Shown: in pieces, positions 38,631 to 51,800 of the stretch
Numbering within the stretch: position 1 is the first letter of the stretch
Layout: every line of letters begins with the position of its first letter
Assembly (NCBI RefSeq): GCF_039555335.1
Contig: NC_092637.1
Location: 2,438,001 to 2,502,000, forward strand
DNA from: Amphiura filiformis
Lineage: Eukaryota > Echinodermata > Ophiuroidea > Amphilepidida > Amphiuridae
Reading direction: 5' to 3'
Length of the DNA stretch: 64,000 nucleotides
Position numbers and translations under genes: made by a program
The notes under the pieces: generated by a model
The model's database searches: none
What the model was told of the DNA's origin: nothing
What the model saw: the letters and a program-made list of their open reading frames with translations, nothing else

Positions 38631-38744
38631 AATGATTGCTTTGATGAATTATACCCTCCTGGAAATTGAAACATACAAAATGTCCATGTACTTAAACAAA
38701 CAGTAAATTTCTAACATGCTATAAATAGTGTTATAAATATATTT

Positions 38745-38825
38745 TGTTTTGATTCAAAAACTTTGATAACATTTATATGTCGGTTTCATGAAAATGTTTT
38801 AAAAACGTTTTATATGCAAAAACAG
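38745..38825. repeat. Fragment of the AACGTTTT MITE family
   Basis: Internal piece only (TTGATAACATTTATATGTCG, then AAAAACGTTTTATATG); the ends are missing. Lies just upstream of copy B exon 1. Confidence 0.5.
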
Positions 38826-39791
38826 CCCACTTGTCCGTCTTCTATAATGCTAGAATGAATTTTTAAAAATAATAGTTTGCCATGGTCAGGAGATTTCGTT
38901 ACTATGGTAACATAATGACAAAGGTCAATGTTCTGATGAACAAATGGGAGACCATTTCTTATAACTCCATAAGGGTATATCACAGATAGGTAAAAGTATA
39001 CTTTTCTGGATTGCTATGAAATAAGGAATAATTTGCTGAACTCTTCAACATTTTAACCTCTAGTAAACATATTTGTGAAATTGGCGATCTTGAGAAGCAA
39101 AATCTATCAAAAACAAAACTAATGTTAATTTAAAACCCTGTTATTGACTATAACAGGTTTCTAATTTTTATCATTACGATACTAGTTATACTATATTTAT
39201 TCGTGTTTCAACATTAATCATTTCGTCGCTAGGTATCTTTCCATAATAATAAAACAAAGGCCGTTGGTAATGGAAACGGTACTAACAAATGGGCTAATAT
39301 AGTAATTATGTTTTACTCTATAATTGCAGCAATAATAAAACCGACCGATTAATCATTCAATCCATAATATTGTAACACTTAATTTATTTAATTTTATGAA
39401 AAATACACTAATAAACGCGGTGTAGTGTTAATAGTAAGCAACACCTCCTATACATTTATGTGTAAATAAACGCGTTAACGTTTTAGAAACTTTTAATATG
39501 AGTGTAAAATAATTACAGTGTAGATTTCACTGTCAGGTATCGCCTTTTTAAATTTTGACCCTAACAAATGCGACAAAACAATGTGTATCGTTATTTAATA
39601 CCAGCGCATAAATATGCCACCAATCCGGTTTTTTTTTTTTTTTAATATTTCGAATAACCTAATACGGTGCCTAAAGTTAAAAATGCTTATCTTCTAGATG
39701 TGCTTGACATTAAAAAAAAAAACATTTGGCCTTTTCTTTACTGGTTTTTGCTCCTTTCCCTGAATTGTTCCGTACTGCATGCCCGCTGGCT

Positions 39792-40100
39792 CAGTGGCGA
39801 CACTAGGGGAGTTAGAGCCCGGGGCAAGAAAAAAAATGGCGCCCCTACCCCCCCCCCAACCCGAGAATATCTTTTGGACAAATAAGGGCTACCACTAATT
39901 AAATTTGTTTACTGGATGTTGAATATTGGTCTTAAAATGTTCTCTCAATTGATTTTGTGCTGAAATGCGCGCGAAAACTTTGACTTTCATCGCTTTGAGG
40001 GGCGCAGAATCGATGCTGAATTAGTCAATTTGGCGCCCCCCCTAAGGGTGGCGCCGCCCGGGGCACGTTGCCCCCTCTGCCCCCGGTAGTTACGCCACTA
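39792..40100. mobile_element. hAT-type MITE, second copy
   Basis: Starts CAGTGGCGACACTAGGGG and ends with the inverted ACGCCACTA; the interior matches the copy at 996-1232 (GGCGCCCC blocks and CTACCACTAATTAA). Target duplication is partly decayed (CGCTG on both sides). Confidence 0.6.
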
Positions 40101-40398
40101 CGCTGCTACGCCATTGGAGAACTGTGAGACTCCCCCGTTGATTTCGCAAACAAACGATGTACAGTTCACCTGAACAATATTAACATTTTACATTTAAATA
40201 AACGAAGTACTTACCAATTTCTTCAAAAATTTAAAATGCGGCGTTTCAAAATACCCAAATCCAATGTTTCTTCTGGGATAATCAAACGCAGTTGAAATTC
40301 CAAATGAGTATAATGATTTATCAACATGCCCATTTATATGTTGTTAAGCTATCGTTGATAGGCAACGTATAAACAACATAGTACCGTGTTGTTGAATT

Positions 40399-40575
40399 GC
40401 CTAGATACATTTAAGGCGTGTCAGTGGTAGCATACCATAGCGTCGTTAACATACTTGCCTAGATACATTTAAGGCGTGTCAGTGGTAGCATACCATAGCG
40501 TCGTTAGCATACTTGCCTAGATACATTTAAGGCGTGTCAGTGGGAGCATACCATAGCGTTGTTAGCATACTTGCC
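40399..40575. repeat. Tandem repeat, 58 bp x 3
   Basis: Units start at 40399, 40457 and 40515 (GCCTAGATACATTTAAGGCG, CATACCATAGCGTCGTTA); nearly identical, so recent. Confidence 0.95.
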
Positions 40576-41062
40576 ACTTAATATTGAGACAAATCAAGAG
40601 AAATGGTACATGATGGGTTCTTTAAGGAAGCTTTAATATAAGGGGTATCATTTCCGCCCCATGTGCATGATGAGAACACACCAAAATGTTATTTTGGGCA
40701 GTAGCGTCGCCAGCAGGGGGGGTAGGGGGCAGAGTGCCCCTGACAAAAAATGAAAGAAAAAAGTGTCCCTCTGACAAAAAATAAATTCAGCCGGAAAATA
40801 CAAAATTGGCCCAATACATTGTAAACATAAAACCCTTTCAATCATGATAATGGGCGAAAATAGTGTAAAATACCAAATCGTTGAACGCTACGCGCGCACA
40901 TTGTCCCAATAAAGCCTTTTGGCTCTATGTATTGTATGATGCAACTGTAATTTTGTTTTGTCTGTGCGCCCGAAATGTTATTTTGCCCCCCACCCCCACA
41001 CTGACCAATAAAGCTGGCTATACCTCTGTTTTTTGGCCCTAACTCATAACCTATTAAAATGT

Positions 41063-41305
41063 ACACTTTGAGCAGCTCGTAATCGGCGGGTCTTATAACA
41101 TCGCAGATTAATATCTATATGTTTTATTTCGAGAATTGTATTGTGACATTTCGCAAGAAGCATCACGAATTATGCATTCAAGTCCTATGCATCGTCTATA
41201 GACCAGATATGTCAACTATATCACTCTTAACGTGGGTCTACTTTTCGGCGTAGTAATAAAAGCATAAAAATTCCCGCCGATTACGATCGAGCTGATCAAA
41301 CTATA
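41063..41305. mobile_element. MITE, copy of the 3034-3247 family
   Basis: Same AGCAGCTCGTAATCGGCGGG start and GAGCTGATCAAACTATA end; carries an extra segment around 41.15-41.19 kb relative to the first copy. Confidence 0.6.
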
Positions 41306-41515
41306 AATGCAATTATTGGTTAAATGGTTAAAAGTGGAAACATGTGGCTGCTGACATACCACTCGCCTTTTAACGATATTCTTTTTTTAGTTGCTACGGT
41401 AAATGGGTGTAGCTTAATAAATACATGTATATTATAATTTACCTGTACTTCAATTAACATTGGGTTATATCTTCCCTTACTGGTTTTGAAAATGTGGTTA
41501 TACCTTAAGGTTATT

Positions 41516-41880
41516 AAATTTTTAAAAACTGTTGTGATTTGGTAGTTCACATCATCTTACGAATGGTAGTGAGCTTTGGCAAAATCTGCATTGCTCAATT
41601 CATAGCGAGCGTGTAGAGGAAGTAAAATATCACAGATATACTTTTATAGGTGCTGCGGTTCTTGAGTTACGTTGTAAAGAGGGCTAAAACAACAACACTT
41701 TTGTCAAACGTACATAACTCATTAACAACAACAAATTAAGCAGGTTTACAAAGTATACGATTTGTAGAATGAACTTTTGCAAAACATCAAGGTGTTAATT
41801 TTCAATAATATATTGAGCTAGATAATGAAAATCGATTTTTAGGTTGCTTCGACCAACAATACCTCGTCTACCCTTAATAC
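41516..41880. repeat. Dispersed repeat, 370 bp, copy 2 (inverted)
   Basis: Reverse complement of 26580-26972 with few differences; ends ACCAACAATACCTCGTCTAC. Confidence 0.7.
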
Positions 41881-41965
41881 GCGGCTTCGTCAAAAGATTG
41901 TGAGTTGGGTTACTACGGTAATATAATAGGTTTTCGCTTCTAGGCTCTCACGCTTCAGTAATAAT

Positions 41966-42170
41966 TATAATTAGAGCACATCAGTCATATCGAATTGCAT
42001 TCTGAATACGAGGATAGTCACGGTCCTTCTGATATCAAATAATTTGATTTGTTGAAATTCGCGATATAATACAAATTTTATGACTGATTTGTTTTTCTGA
42101 TTTTTGATATTTAACAATAAACTATGAAAATAATATGAAAATTGCGAGCTTCAAGAGAATGGACTCATGA
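41966..42170. repeat. Half copy of the CAGTATTTTTG foldback
   Basis: GAGCACATCAGTCATATCGA, then CCTTCTGATATCAAATAATT and TTGAAATTCGCGATATAATA; terminal bases missing. Confidence 0.6.
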
Positions 42171-43962
42171 CTGTACACACTCTCAATGCACGGAACGTAT
42201 ACTGTTTTTGTTATCAGAAAAACATCTGAATCAAATATTACAAATTTAATTGTTTTTACACATATGGATAAAATCAGGCCGCTTCTTTATTATATATTAG
42301 TAAATTGTGATATTACAATTCATATGTATTTGCATATCAACCTGATGAGAAATACTTGGACGAAAAAATGAAAAATAAATTTTAGATCAATTTCACCGTA
42401 CGAGCTTAGAATTTGAGCATGACATATCAACATTGTGTTTATTATGCAAATAGCCAATTTCCATGGCCCGGGAACTAACCTTTTGTTGTCCCTCACAATT
42501 TATCGTGTACAATGTCGTGCATTACATACATCAATGAACATCAAAAAAGCTCTCCGAGAGCTCATGTACTTCTCGTGAACATACACAGCCAGTTTGGTTA
42601 CGCGTAACCAAACTGGCTGCGGAGGAGACTACTCTTCTTATAATGTACGTCATCAATCTGCTGCATTGGAAATCAATTTCGCTTCGAACGCTGAAAAGGG
42701 CCGTACGAGCCAGCATTTTACCAACACAGTTTGTCTTTTGACTTTTTTCAGGAGAAATACGAAAAAAAAAAATTGCAACGATTGTCAACTTATAATGTAA
42801 TAATTATTCTCTTCGAATGGAGTTAAACTTCGTTGAATAGATTCATCAGGTTTGTTCAGTAAATAAACATTTTGGATTTTTTGCTTTTCAAAACCAAGTT
42901 AACTTGTTTTTGCAATAGATATGCCCTTTAAGAATAGACTGGCTAAACATGAGTCGATTGTGCAAGATCTGGATGGGCTCTGTTCATAAAGGTACTTTTT
43001 TACTATATGGACGCTTATTGCACTAGATTGCAAATCAGACAATCAGGGAATTGAAGAAACGCATTGTGGGAAGTGTGAGATATCTTCTATGGTCTTAAGT
43101 GTGAATACAGATGCTTAGATTTATCGGAAGATTTTTTATCACTCAGTAAAACTCATTAATCTTCTATTGATCAGAATCTTGTAGAAAGTGAAATACAATG
43201 TTCGCTGGATGTAAACGTGGCAAATTTGGAGACCAATTTTTGCTGCCAATATGTAACAAGCCATGGTTTGTCCAGAAATGTGTAAAGAACATCAAACATA
43301 CGTAAAGTGTGTCATTAGCGAATGTGCCTCCACATTATATATCAGTTACAGGTGATCTATATAATTCGGAGTCAAGAAGATGTTTCTGGTGTACCGTCTA
43401 CGCACAGTGTAGATGCACTGGTTGGCGAAACGTATCGGTAGATTTCATTAGACCACACAAACAGCCCTCTTCATTGGATACATCAATCTGAGCCTACATA
43501 CAAATATAGACAGTAAATGGATTAAGATACCAGTTATGTTCACTCTTGTATATCCTAAACACAGACAAAATGTCGAAACCAGCAGCCAATAATCTTTAGC
43601 TCTGATTTAAGACATCATTTGTTGAAATCCGTTCAGAATTTATCGAAACCCGAAGGAAGGAACGAAATCAAAAGTTTGAATGTTCAGATCAATGGAAAGC
43701 ACAGCGATAGTTGTCCATTCTCCATTTGAATGGTTCTTTTCAGAGCTAATAATTTGTAGTAGGAAAAGTCATCTACTGAAGCGGTATTTTTATTTTAATA
43801 AGTGCGCCATAGAATGTAAATTTTAAGGCTATATAATTCCTAACGCATTCCGCCGTATAAATTGCGATTTTCGAGTGATGTAAATCATATTTCAGTGAAT
43901 CTGCAAACCATACTCTAAACATCACAATTAAAATTCGATATAAAGTTCAGATAAAGAAGGCT
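42171..43962. other. Region between copy B and the MS4A-like gene
   Basis: Contains the palindrome at 42.59 kb. Short plus-strand frames at 43.20-43.49 kb have no recognised domain; 43.42-43.47 kb (GGTTGGCGAAACGTATC) faintly resembles a retroelement end. Confidence 0.4.
42587..42632. repeat. Palindrome, GCCAGTTTGGTTACG family
   Basis: CAGCCAGTTTGGTTACGCGT reads into its own complement and then CGGAGGAGACTAC, as at 11531-11609. Confidence 0.7.
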
Positions 43963-46900
43963 CTAATCAGGTGCTAGGAATGCGTAGTTTTCCTTCATTT
44001 CAAGTCTCTGTGAAGTCTCATGTTCGCTTGGCTCCACTGGTAAGCCAGTTCGGCAAAACAATATACATGCACACATTATGTAAACTTACAATAGTTTTGC
44101 TCTAAATAAGTCGGAGCTCGTAACAACATACTAATTCTATTTTACACTTGCACTTCATGTTCGTACTTTGATCCGCGGTTTTCCAACCAATAAACATAAT
44201 CAGTCAGTCAGATGATGAGCAATGGATAATGTGTCATCAATCTAGCAATAAAATATCAGTTTGGTTATATAACTGTTAACTGTCTACTGTACTAAAGAAT
44301 TTATTGGTATAATGGTAGATGTTACTTACTTTTAGTTCATCTCGATCAACTGTTGTCTCAACACAGCAACAGCCGCAACAACCACACGCAGCAGCCGCTG
44401 TGGCTATTACCATGTCCATAAACGCTACAACCGCGGAGCAGCCATGAAGAGCAACCACGTACGTATTCTGGAGGATAAAAATATATAAGATTAAAAACTT
44501 GAAATGGCTCACCAAGACATACACATAATGAATAACATTTGAGATTTCAACCAACTTTGCAAAAGGTGAATATATTTGTGGGTATTATGACAGGCCTGTC
44601 AACTCTAACGTATTGGCCGTGAGTCTCACACATTGGGTCACTTTCTCACGGTCTCACGCCAAGGTTGTATAATCTCACGCCAAGGTAGTAAATATCACGC
44701 AAAAAGCTGGAAAATGAGTAAAATCTCACGCATCATCATGAATAATTTGTTGCTCCTACCCAACCCACCCCCCCCCCCCATCCCACTTTTAACATTCTCG
44801 AGCGCCGTGGCTCAAATAATCATGGTACAAAATGAACATTGGAGTCGGCAAATCCCGGTACGCCTACGTCTCACGCCAAGCAATTCCAAAAAGTTGACAG
44901 CCCTGATTATGATGTCATCACTACTCTCATATTAACTACTATCAGCGCCACCACCACCACCACCACCACCACCACCACCACCACCACCACCACCACCACC
45001 ACCACCAGCATCACTACCTCCACCACACCACCATGTAATATACCAGGACAATATAATGTAGCTATTAAATGGATTGAAGAAACATTTTGTGATCCACAGT
45101 CTCGTATTCATTCTTGCTCGTTTAAGGGAGGTGTAATGAGCGTGAACCTGGTTTGGATGCAGAGGGGGTGTGCCTGTAACAGACACAGCCACCAGAAAAG
45201 GACCAGCTCAGATCGCGCGCCAAATAAGTTTGCAGTCCAGAAATTTCATTTTTCTCAGCCTTGCAAAAAATAGGCAGAGGTGGGAATCGAACCCGGGACC
45301 TCGGTGTTGTAAAACCTACTGCGTTACCACTGAGCCAACTGACAATCAGCTATGAGAAGTTTGATAGTAATCCTTGATATTGCTGAATAGAATAAATCAA
45401 TACTGATAGGTCTATTTATCTAATGTACGATGTTATTCAAATTGGCCTATAAACTAGGAATATAATGTGAAATGGCTATCAATCGATCAATCAATCAAGT
45501 TGTCAAGTTATCAACAATCAATAATAAACCGACGTAGGCCTATCATGGAATATTACTAACTAGGTCTACTAACTAATATACCAAATAAATTAAATAAATA
45601 AATAAGTCAGTAAATAAATAAATAGGCATAGGCCTAAATAAATAAATAAATACATAATGCAGAATGCAGTTAGTATTTTAGTTGCAAAATTCCAAACATT
45701 CTATTCACACATTCTATTATAATTTTCTGTTATACACGCAAAGGACCTGTGCCTTTAATATGTCCGCGCCTAATCAATAATGAGTCTTTCACCATGCTCA
45801 CACACCATGTTAAACTATTGTATCCCTGCAAGTATTATAGATCTGACCAAGTCCTAACACCTCAATGAAATGGATGCTATAACGTACCCAATCAAGCGAA
45901 CATATCAAGGTCATATCAGGGCGTTATACAAAGAATGGTCAAAGGTCAACGTTTCCAAAGAAGTATAGTAATAGATGTAGACACGAGCTTTCGTGCGGGA
46001 AACATAAACACATAGTCGTCAGTCGTGTGGGTTTTATGAGATTTGATACGGCGCTGAAGTCTATTGGCTGTCCCAAAATCAGTACCAGACCCGGTTTCCA
46101 GACGGCAATGTGTGCGTTGTTACAAGGAATACAAACTCATTTTATCAGTAAGTGAACCACATAGAGGAATACGACATCTATCGTGAGCCAATCTACATTC
46201 TGTTGCCTGCAAAAGCCGACGATCAGGTAAAATTCTAAAAGCAGCGTGACTAGATATTTGCGTTAATTTCATGATACGTGTAAAACGCATTGAAAACGCC
46301 AAATTGCAGTCATAAAATATATAATATTAGTAAATCACCTAATCGAATGTTAACGTAGGTATGTGGAAAAGAACTGCAATAACAATAACAAACTATGTGC
46401 CCAAAGAGTTGTCTTTGGCATGTCGCTTTTTTTGAAATATGACCAAAAATATCAAATTTTGGAAAAACGCCCCAAAATTTAAAACAAACACGAACCTTCC
46501 AAAATAAATATATATTAGCACTCGGCGGCCCAGTCACTACCTGCCGCTGTGATTTGGGGTAACTCATTGCTTCCCCTCTCCAGATACCGGAACTTCAAGG
46601 TCGCTCATACCCCAGCCCTTAAGAAAGACATCGTCAAATTTATATAATAATAATCCCTTTAAAAAGGGATGTGCTGGGACATGGTTGTTCACATTGAGTA
46701 ACAGTTCCATTCCAATTTGTATACTTCTGTATGCTCTCTATGTTGTTACTCCTCCTAAGATTTACGTTCACTAACTTACAGCCCAATACGAACAATTTCA
46801 GTTGATGCCCCCTTACACAGATTATTACCACTAGGTAATGTTTGACATTGAAATTTACTTTTACAAAGGAGGGCAATTTCCCCATCGCTTTATCTAAATC

Positions 46901-48854
46901 AACAATGACTTCATTTGATCACTAAATGACCTTTGACCTCAAATATCTCCACTCACGTGTTGTCCCCCTACTCAAATAATTATCACCAGGTTTGGATGGC
47001 ATGAGTTGGAGCCAACGTTTGCACCTTAATTCAACCCTAGATTAATTCATATCTCTTTTTGTTTTTTTAAGGATTTAAGCATACAAAGTAACAAGCAAAC
47101 TTTCAAGAAATATATTTTTTTAAGTACCAGTATATACTACAGGCCTACACAAATTGAACCCAAAAATAACACCTTTAAAGCCAATAAGTGAATGTTTATT
47201 GATAATATTCGTAGTAACAAAAACCAATCATTACGTATGCTCTAATGCTTCATTCTAGTTTTGACATTTGTGTCATCATAAAATAGACCCAAATATTTGA
47301 AAGTGATGTGTCCATCAATAGCTTTTGATCACCATCTTGTTACCAGGAAATGTACACAGGCCTATCTTATTTCCAAGCAGTGATCTTGTTTATTTATTAA
47401 CACAGGTCTTTCCTCAAATAACTATGCTGCATGTTGCAGGGTCAAACATGTTACATGTAGTTGAAAATTATCCAACATATATTTGATAACAGACCACCAC
47501 AGACAGACCACTATCTACATGAAGAGATTAAGGAACATGTGTATTCATTGCTCACTACTCAGCAGGTAGCTCTCAACAGAGATACAGGCCATACATGGCA
47601 GATACTGAACAACAACAAAGCATGTATGGTACCCGGTGTGTCTGCCCATAGAACCCATAGCCTGCCAAGCTCAGTGTGCTAGTGAAGAGAACCATCAAAA
47701 CTTCCTAGTCTAGATTCAGAATTATTATTTTCCTAAAACATATACCTTAAAATGCAAAATCAACACAACATTTCTGATATCTGTACAGGCCAATTTTAGT
47801 ATTCATGTTTGTCATACCCATTTTGATAATTTTTTTGCAATATTTTTACAAGTTTCCGTTTTCTTCATGAATTACTAATAGAAACAACAGAAAACAGAAA
47901 CCAAGCAATAAGTGCTGGGTTGCCACGGCAACCCAGCACAAAAAGTAGTGATAATGATGCATCCAACTAGTCCTTCTAGAAGGACTCGACAGTTAGCACC
48001 ATAAAACTCGCCGTCAGACGTGGATAGTCCGTCTATAGTACTAGGACTGCATCCAACGGATGAAGCCCAAGAAGGATCAATTAGATGATACAAGAGTGTA
48101 CATGCGAACAACTGAAACGAGAGCAAGGTATGCCAACTTGATGTTGAGAAACAATACACAACGGTATGCAGACATTGGCAGATGTACAGCAAAAGTAGGC
48201 ACAAAAGTAGGTAAAGTTCGATAGACAAAAATGTTATTAACATGGGATCGGATAGCAACATTACAGTATTTTTGTGGGACATGAGGTTACATCAGACACA
48301 TCGAATTTCATTCTGAATACTAGGAATGTCCTTCTGATGTCAAATAATTTAGATTTATTGACATTGGCAATATAATGCAAATTTTAGGTCATTTGAGGGA
48401 ACAAATGCATACTTTCAATACGAAAGGTCAAAATTCTCAAATTACATACTTTAAGTACATGTCATTAGATTTACTTCGAGAACTCCTATTATTAAAAATA
48501 TAAACAAATGTCACTTTTTGATCATTCTGCGTATTCAAAATGCAATTTGATGTGCCTGATGTGCTCTCAAGTCCCACAAAAATACTGTACTTGAAATTCC
48601 CCTGGACAAGGAACTTACTGTTAATTGTCTCATTTTAACCCGTACGAAACTCGGGGAGCTGATCCTGGCTGCAAAGGTCTAATGTGGAATGATGTCTAGG
48701 GTGTGCACTTCTCAGCTGCAAGTCCATGTATTGTTGTTTAATGGTTTATGGAATGTGAGCCGTAGGGGTCAGCGACAATCTGTAAAGTGTGCTGAGGCTT
48801 ATGGATCAATGTCTAGGCAATGTGCCTGTGCGTAGCTCACTATAAATCACTGCG

Positions 48855-48891
<37 letters not shown>

Positions 48892-51800
48892 ATCCGATTC
48901 CTCAACAACCAACCAACCAAACTCTCCGTTTACTAGTTAAGCAAAATATTGCACTGATATAATTTCTGCTACTTTTACTACTTACATGGTGACACTCGTA
49001 GGTTGCATACTCTGCATAATAGTCATGGTAATCCATGTCACAATGCTGTTGCTGAAGAATCAAGGCAATACAGTCATACAGAATCAGGAGAAGGGAAAAT
49101 AAAGCCGACGTACTGGACATCAGGGTGTAGATTCGTTTCTGAGAGTAGAAGAGATCAGGTGATAATCAAATCTATATAATAGCAGTATGCATCTTAAACA
49201 CATCAATAAAATAATTTTAAATTTATAACTCAAAATCTAAGCATTAACGCACCTGTTGTAAACTGCTTATCCACAAAAACAGCATGTATAATATAAAATT
49301 TCAAACTTTTTAGGTGCCTTAGCTTTCGATCCTAGCAGGTGCTTTATCAAAGGGCTTGCATAACGATCCTGCTAGTATCTAAATTCCAGGCCATTGAAAC
49401 CTTTGAAACATTAAGGTTTAAAACTGGAATAGCAAAAATAAACACATTGGTCCGTATGCACAAAAGAGTTAGACCGTGTCTAAAGTTAGACCTGGTCTAA
49501 GTGGAATTTAGTACCAGGAGAAAGGACATATTCCTTTACATTTTCTTAAGTTATTTTGTAGTGTTTCTGAACTTGGCATTTAAATCTTTAAAATTTGCTA
49601 GCTACTCTTGGAAGCAAATAAGAGTAAAGGACCATTCCTGATGGAACTAAATTCCACTTAGACCAGGTCTAACTTTAGACCAGGTCTAACTCTTTTGTGC
49701 ATACGGACCATTGTAGCCATCCCAGCAAACACAAAATGTTTTCGACAGCATTCGCAAAAGGTCATAAAAGGTTGTCAGAAAACGTTTAAATGTCCGGTTA
49801 TATAAAGGGTATATTATGGGTATAAACGTGTTCATAACATTAAATAACATTTTATGATAATCTACTCCCCAGCAAACACAAAATGTTTTACAGAAAACGT
49901 TTAAATGTCGAGTTATATTAAGGGTATAAAAACGTTTAATAACATTCCAAAAAAAATTGAAAACTTGATACAAAACATTCTAAACAGAATGTTATTTTGG
50001 GGTTGAAAAAATGTTTTGCGAAAAATGTTTGACCAAAATATTTGCAATAATGTTTTTAAAATGTTTCCATGACCTTTATATAACCCGACATTTAAATGTT
50101 ATTAAATCGTTTTGAAAATAACATCCTAAGAACATTTTTGTGTTTGCTGGGTGCAAATATTTCAACATTATGTTATTTAAGTGCTGACAAAATATTAGGC
50201 AAAATATGTTTGCAAAAAAAGTTTACAATAGCATTTTGAAAACATTTAATACATATTGTTGTAGTGTGTTTTCATACAAAACGTTTCAAAACGTTTTCAT
50301 GACCTTTATATAACCCGACATTTTAATGTTATTAAAACATGTTTACCTAAACCAATAAGCCAACTTATTTAAAACGTTTTTAAAACGTTTTTGTGTTTGC
50401 TGGGATGTTGACTCATTGAATGCAAAAAGATGCAGTTTCAAAAGTTGTACTTAACAGCTACACAGCGACTACTTTAGATATGTATGGGTGTGATGTGAAC
50501 TTGTTTGAACTCTAAAGAACTTAAAATGAATCCTATGGGATTGTGATAAGGGGCCAATCAAGTATTAGATTTAAAATTAAATGTTACAGATTTAAAATTA
50601 AATCATTAAGATTTAAAATTCAAATCTTTAAGACTAATTTTAAATCTAAAATTGATTGTTCCCTAATTACAACCTTTAAGGGATTTATTTTTAAATCCTT
50701 GTAATTTAGAGTGTGGTGTGATTATATCGAGAGAAAGAAACATATTATGCGCAGCAAGAAACATACCGTACTTCGTTTCAAATTCTGAGCTTTTAATCCA
50801 ACAATACCTGTTGCAATTGGAAACTGTAAAACAAAAACAATGCATTATTTTATGTTCAATTTATTCCATCAAAATCACAATTTAAACACCAATTAACTTT
50901 AAAAACAAAATAATATATATCCATTAATGCAGACCATCACTCTCAATCACAGCACGTTATACCGTAAAACCTTGTCTACAAGCATGCTTCTGATGAACGC
51001 TAATATTAACCCAGGCGCCATTACGGAGTTTGAGCAAATAGATTACTGATCCAAATATACAAGCAATTATTATTCTGAGACCAATCTATTGTATTGGCAT
51101 ATTTACGCTTGTTTCGAATTAATGTAGTGTTCTTGCTTGTAGACGAGGTTTTACGGTAGATTAAATTTCAAACAGACATACCAACAAAGCGCCCCAAAGG
51201 AAGAATCCAGAACGATAGAGGCTGCCCAGAAACATCGATACAATTCCCATGATCACCAAAATGGATCCGCACAAAATCTGTAGGAAAAGGAGGGACAACT
51301 TCTTCATATAAACACAACACAAAAAGAAAGTCCTCACTTATGCAACCCGTGACGATTTGATTGACACAGTCGTGTGCACCATCTTGTAAAATCTAATTTG
51401 ATACCACATTTGCTACCATAACTTCTAAATTTACTAAGATATAGTATAATAGATACCAGTATAATGAAATTTGGTGCATTTGTAAAAGTTGCTAAATTAG
51501 AAACAAAATGAGCACGCAGAGGTGTAGGGGTGAATTGAAGAGCGCGACCATGACATAGCGAGTGTCGTAGATTTCTTTTTGACATGGGGTGGGGTGGATG
51601 GGGTTATAAAAAAAATTCTTGAAGTATAGTGAATCCAGCACTTTTTTGCGACAGAATAAGTTTATGTTACAAATGGCCACGTACAAATTTACCATATTGA
51701 AGCTAATCTCGTGAAATATGGTGTAAATGTGCAATAAATTCGCGCGAAGCGCGCAGAACTTGTTACTTTGGGGGCTAAAATGGCCAAATATGATGGCCCC

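Noticed and set aside
43199-43491. Small plus-strand frames (MFAGCKRGK... and MSLANVPPH...)
   Set aside because: Short, no homology by eye and no splice support; a retroelement end nearby is possible but unproven.
47875-48282. 135-codon minus-strand frame rich in Leu and Cys, and a 55-codon plus-strand stretch in the same place
   Set aside because: No domain, no convincing splice sites, and the edge overlaps a foldback MITE.
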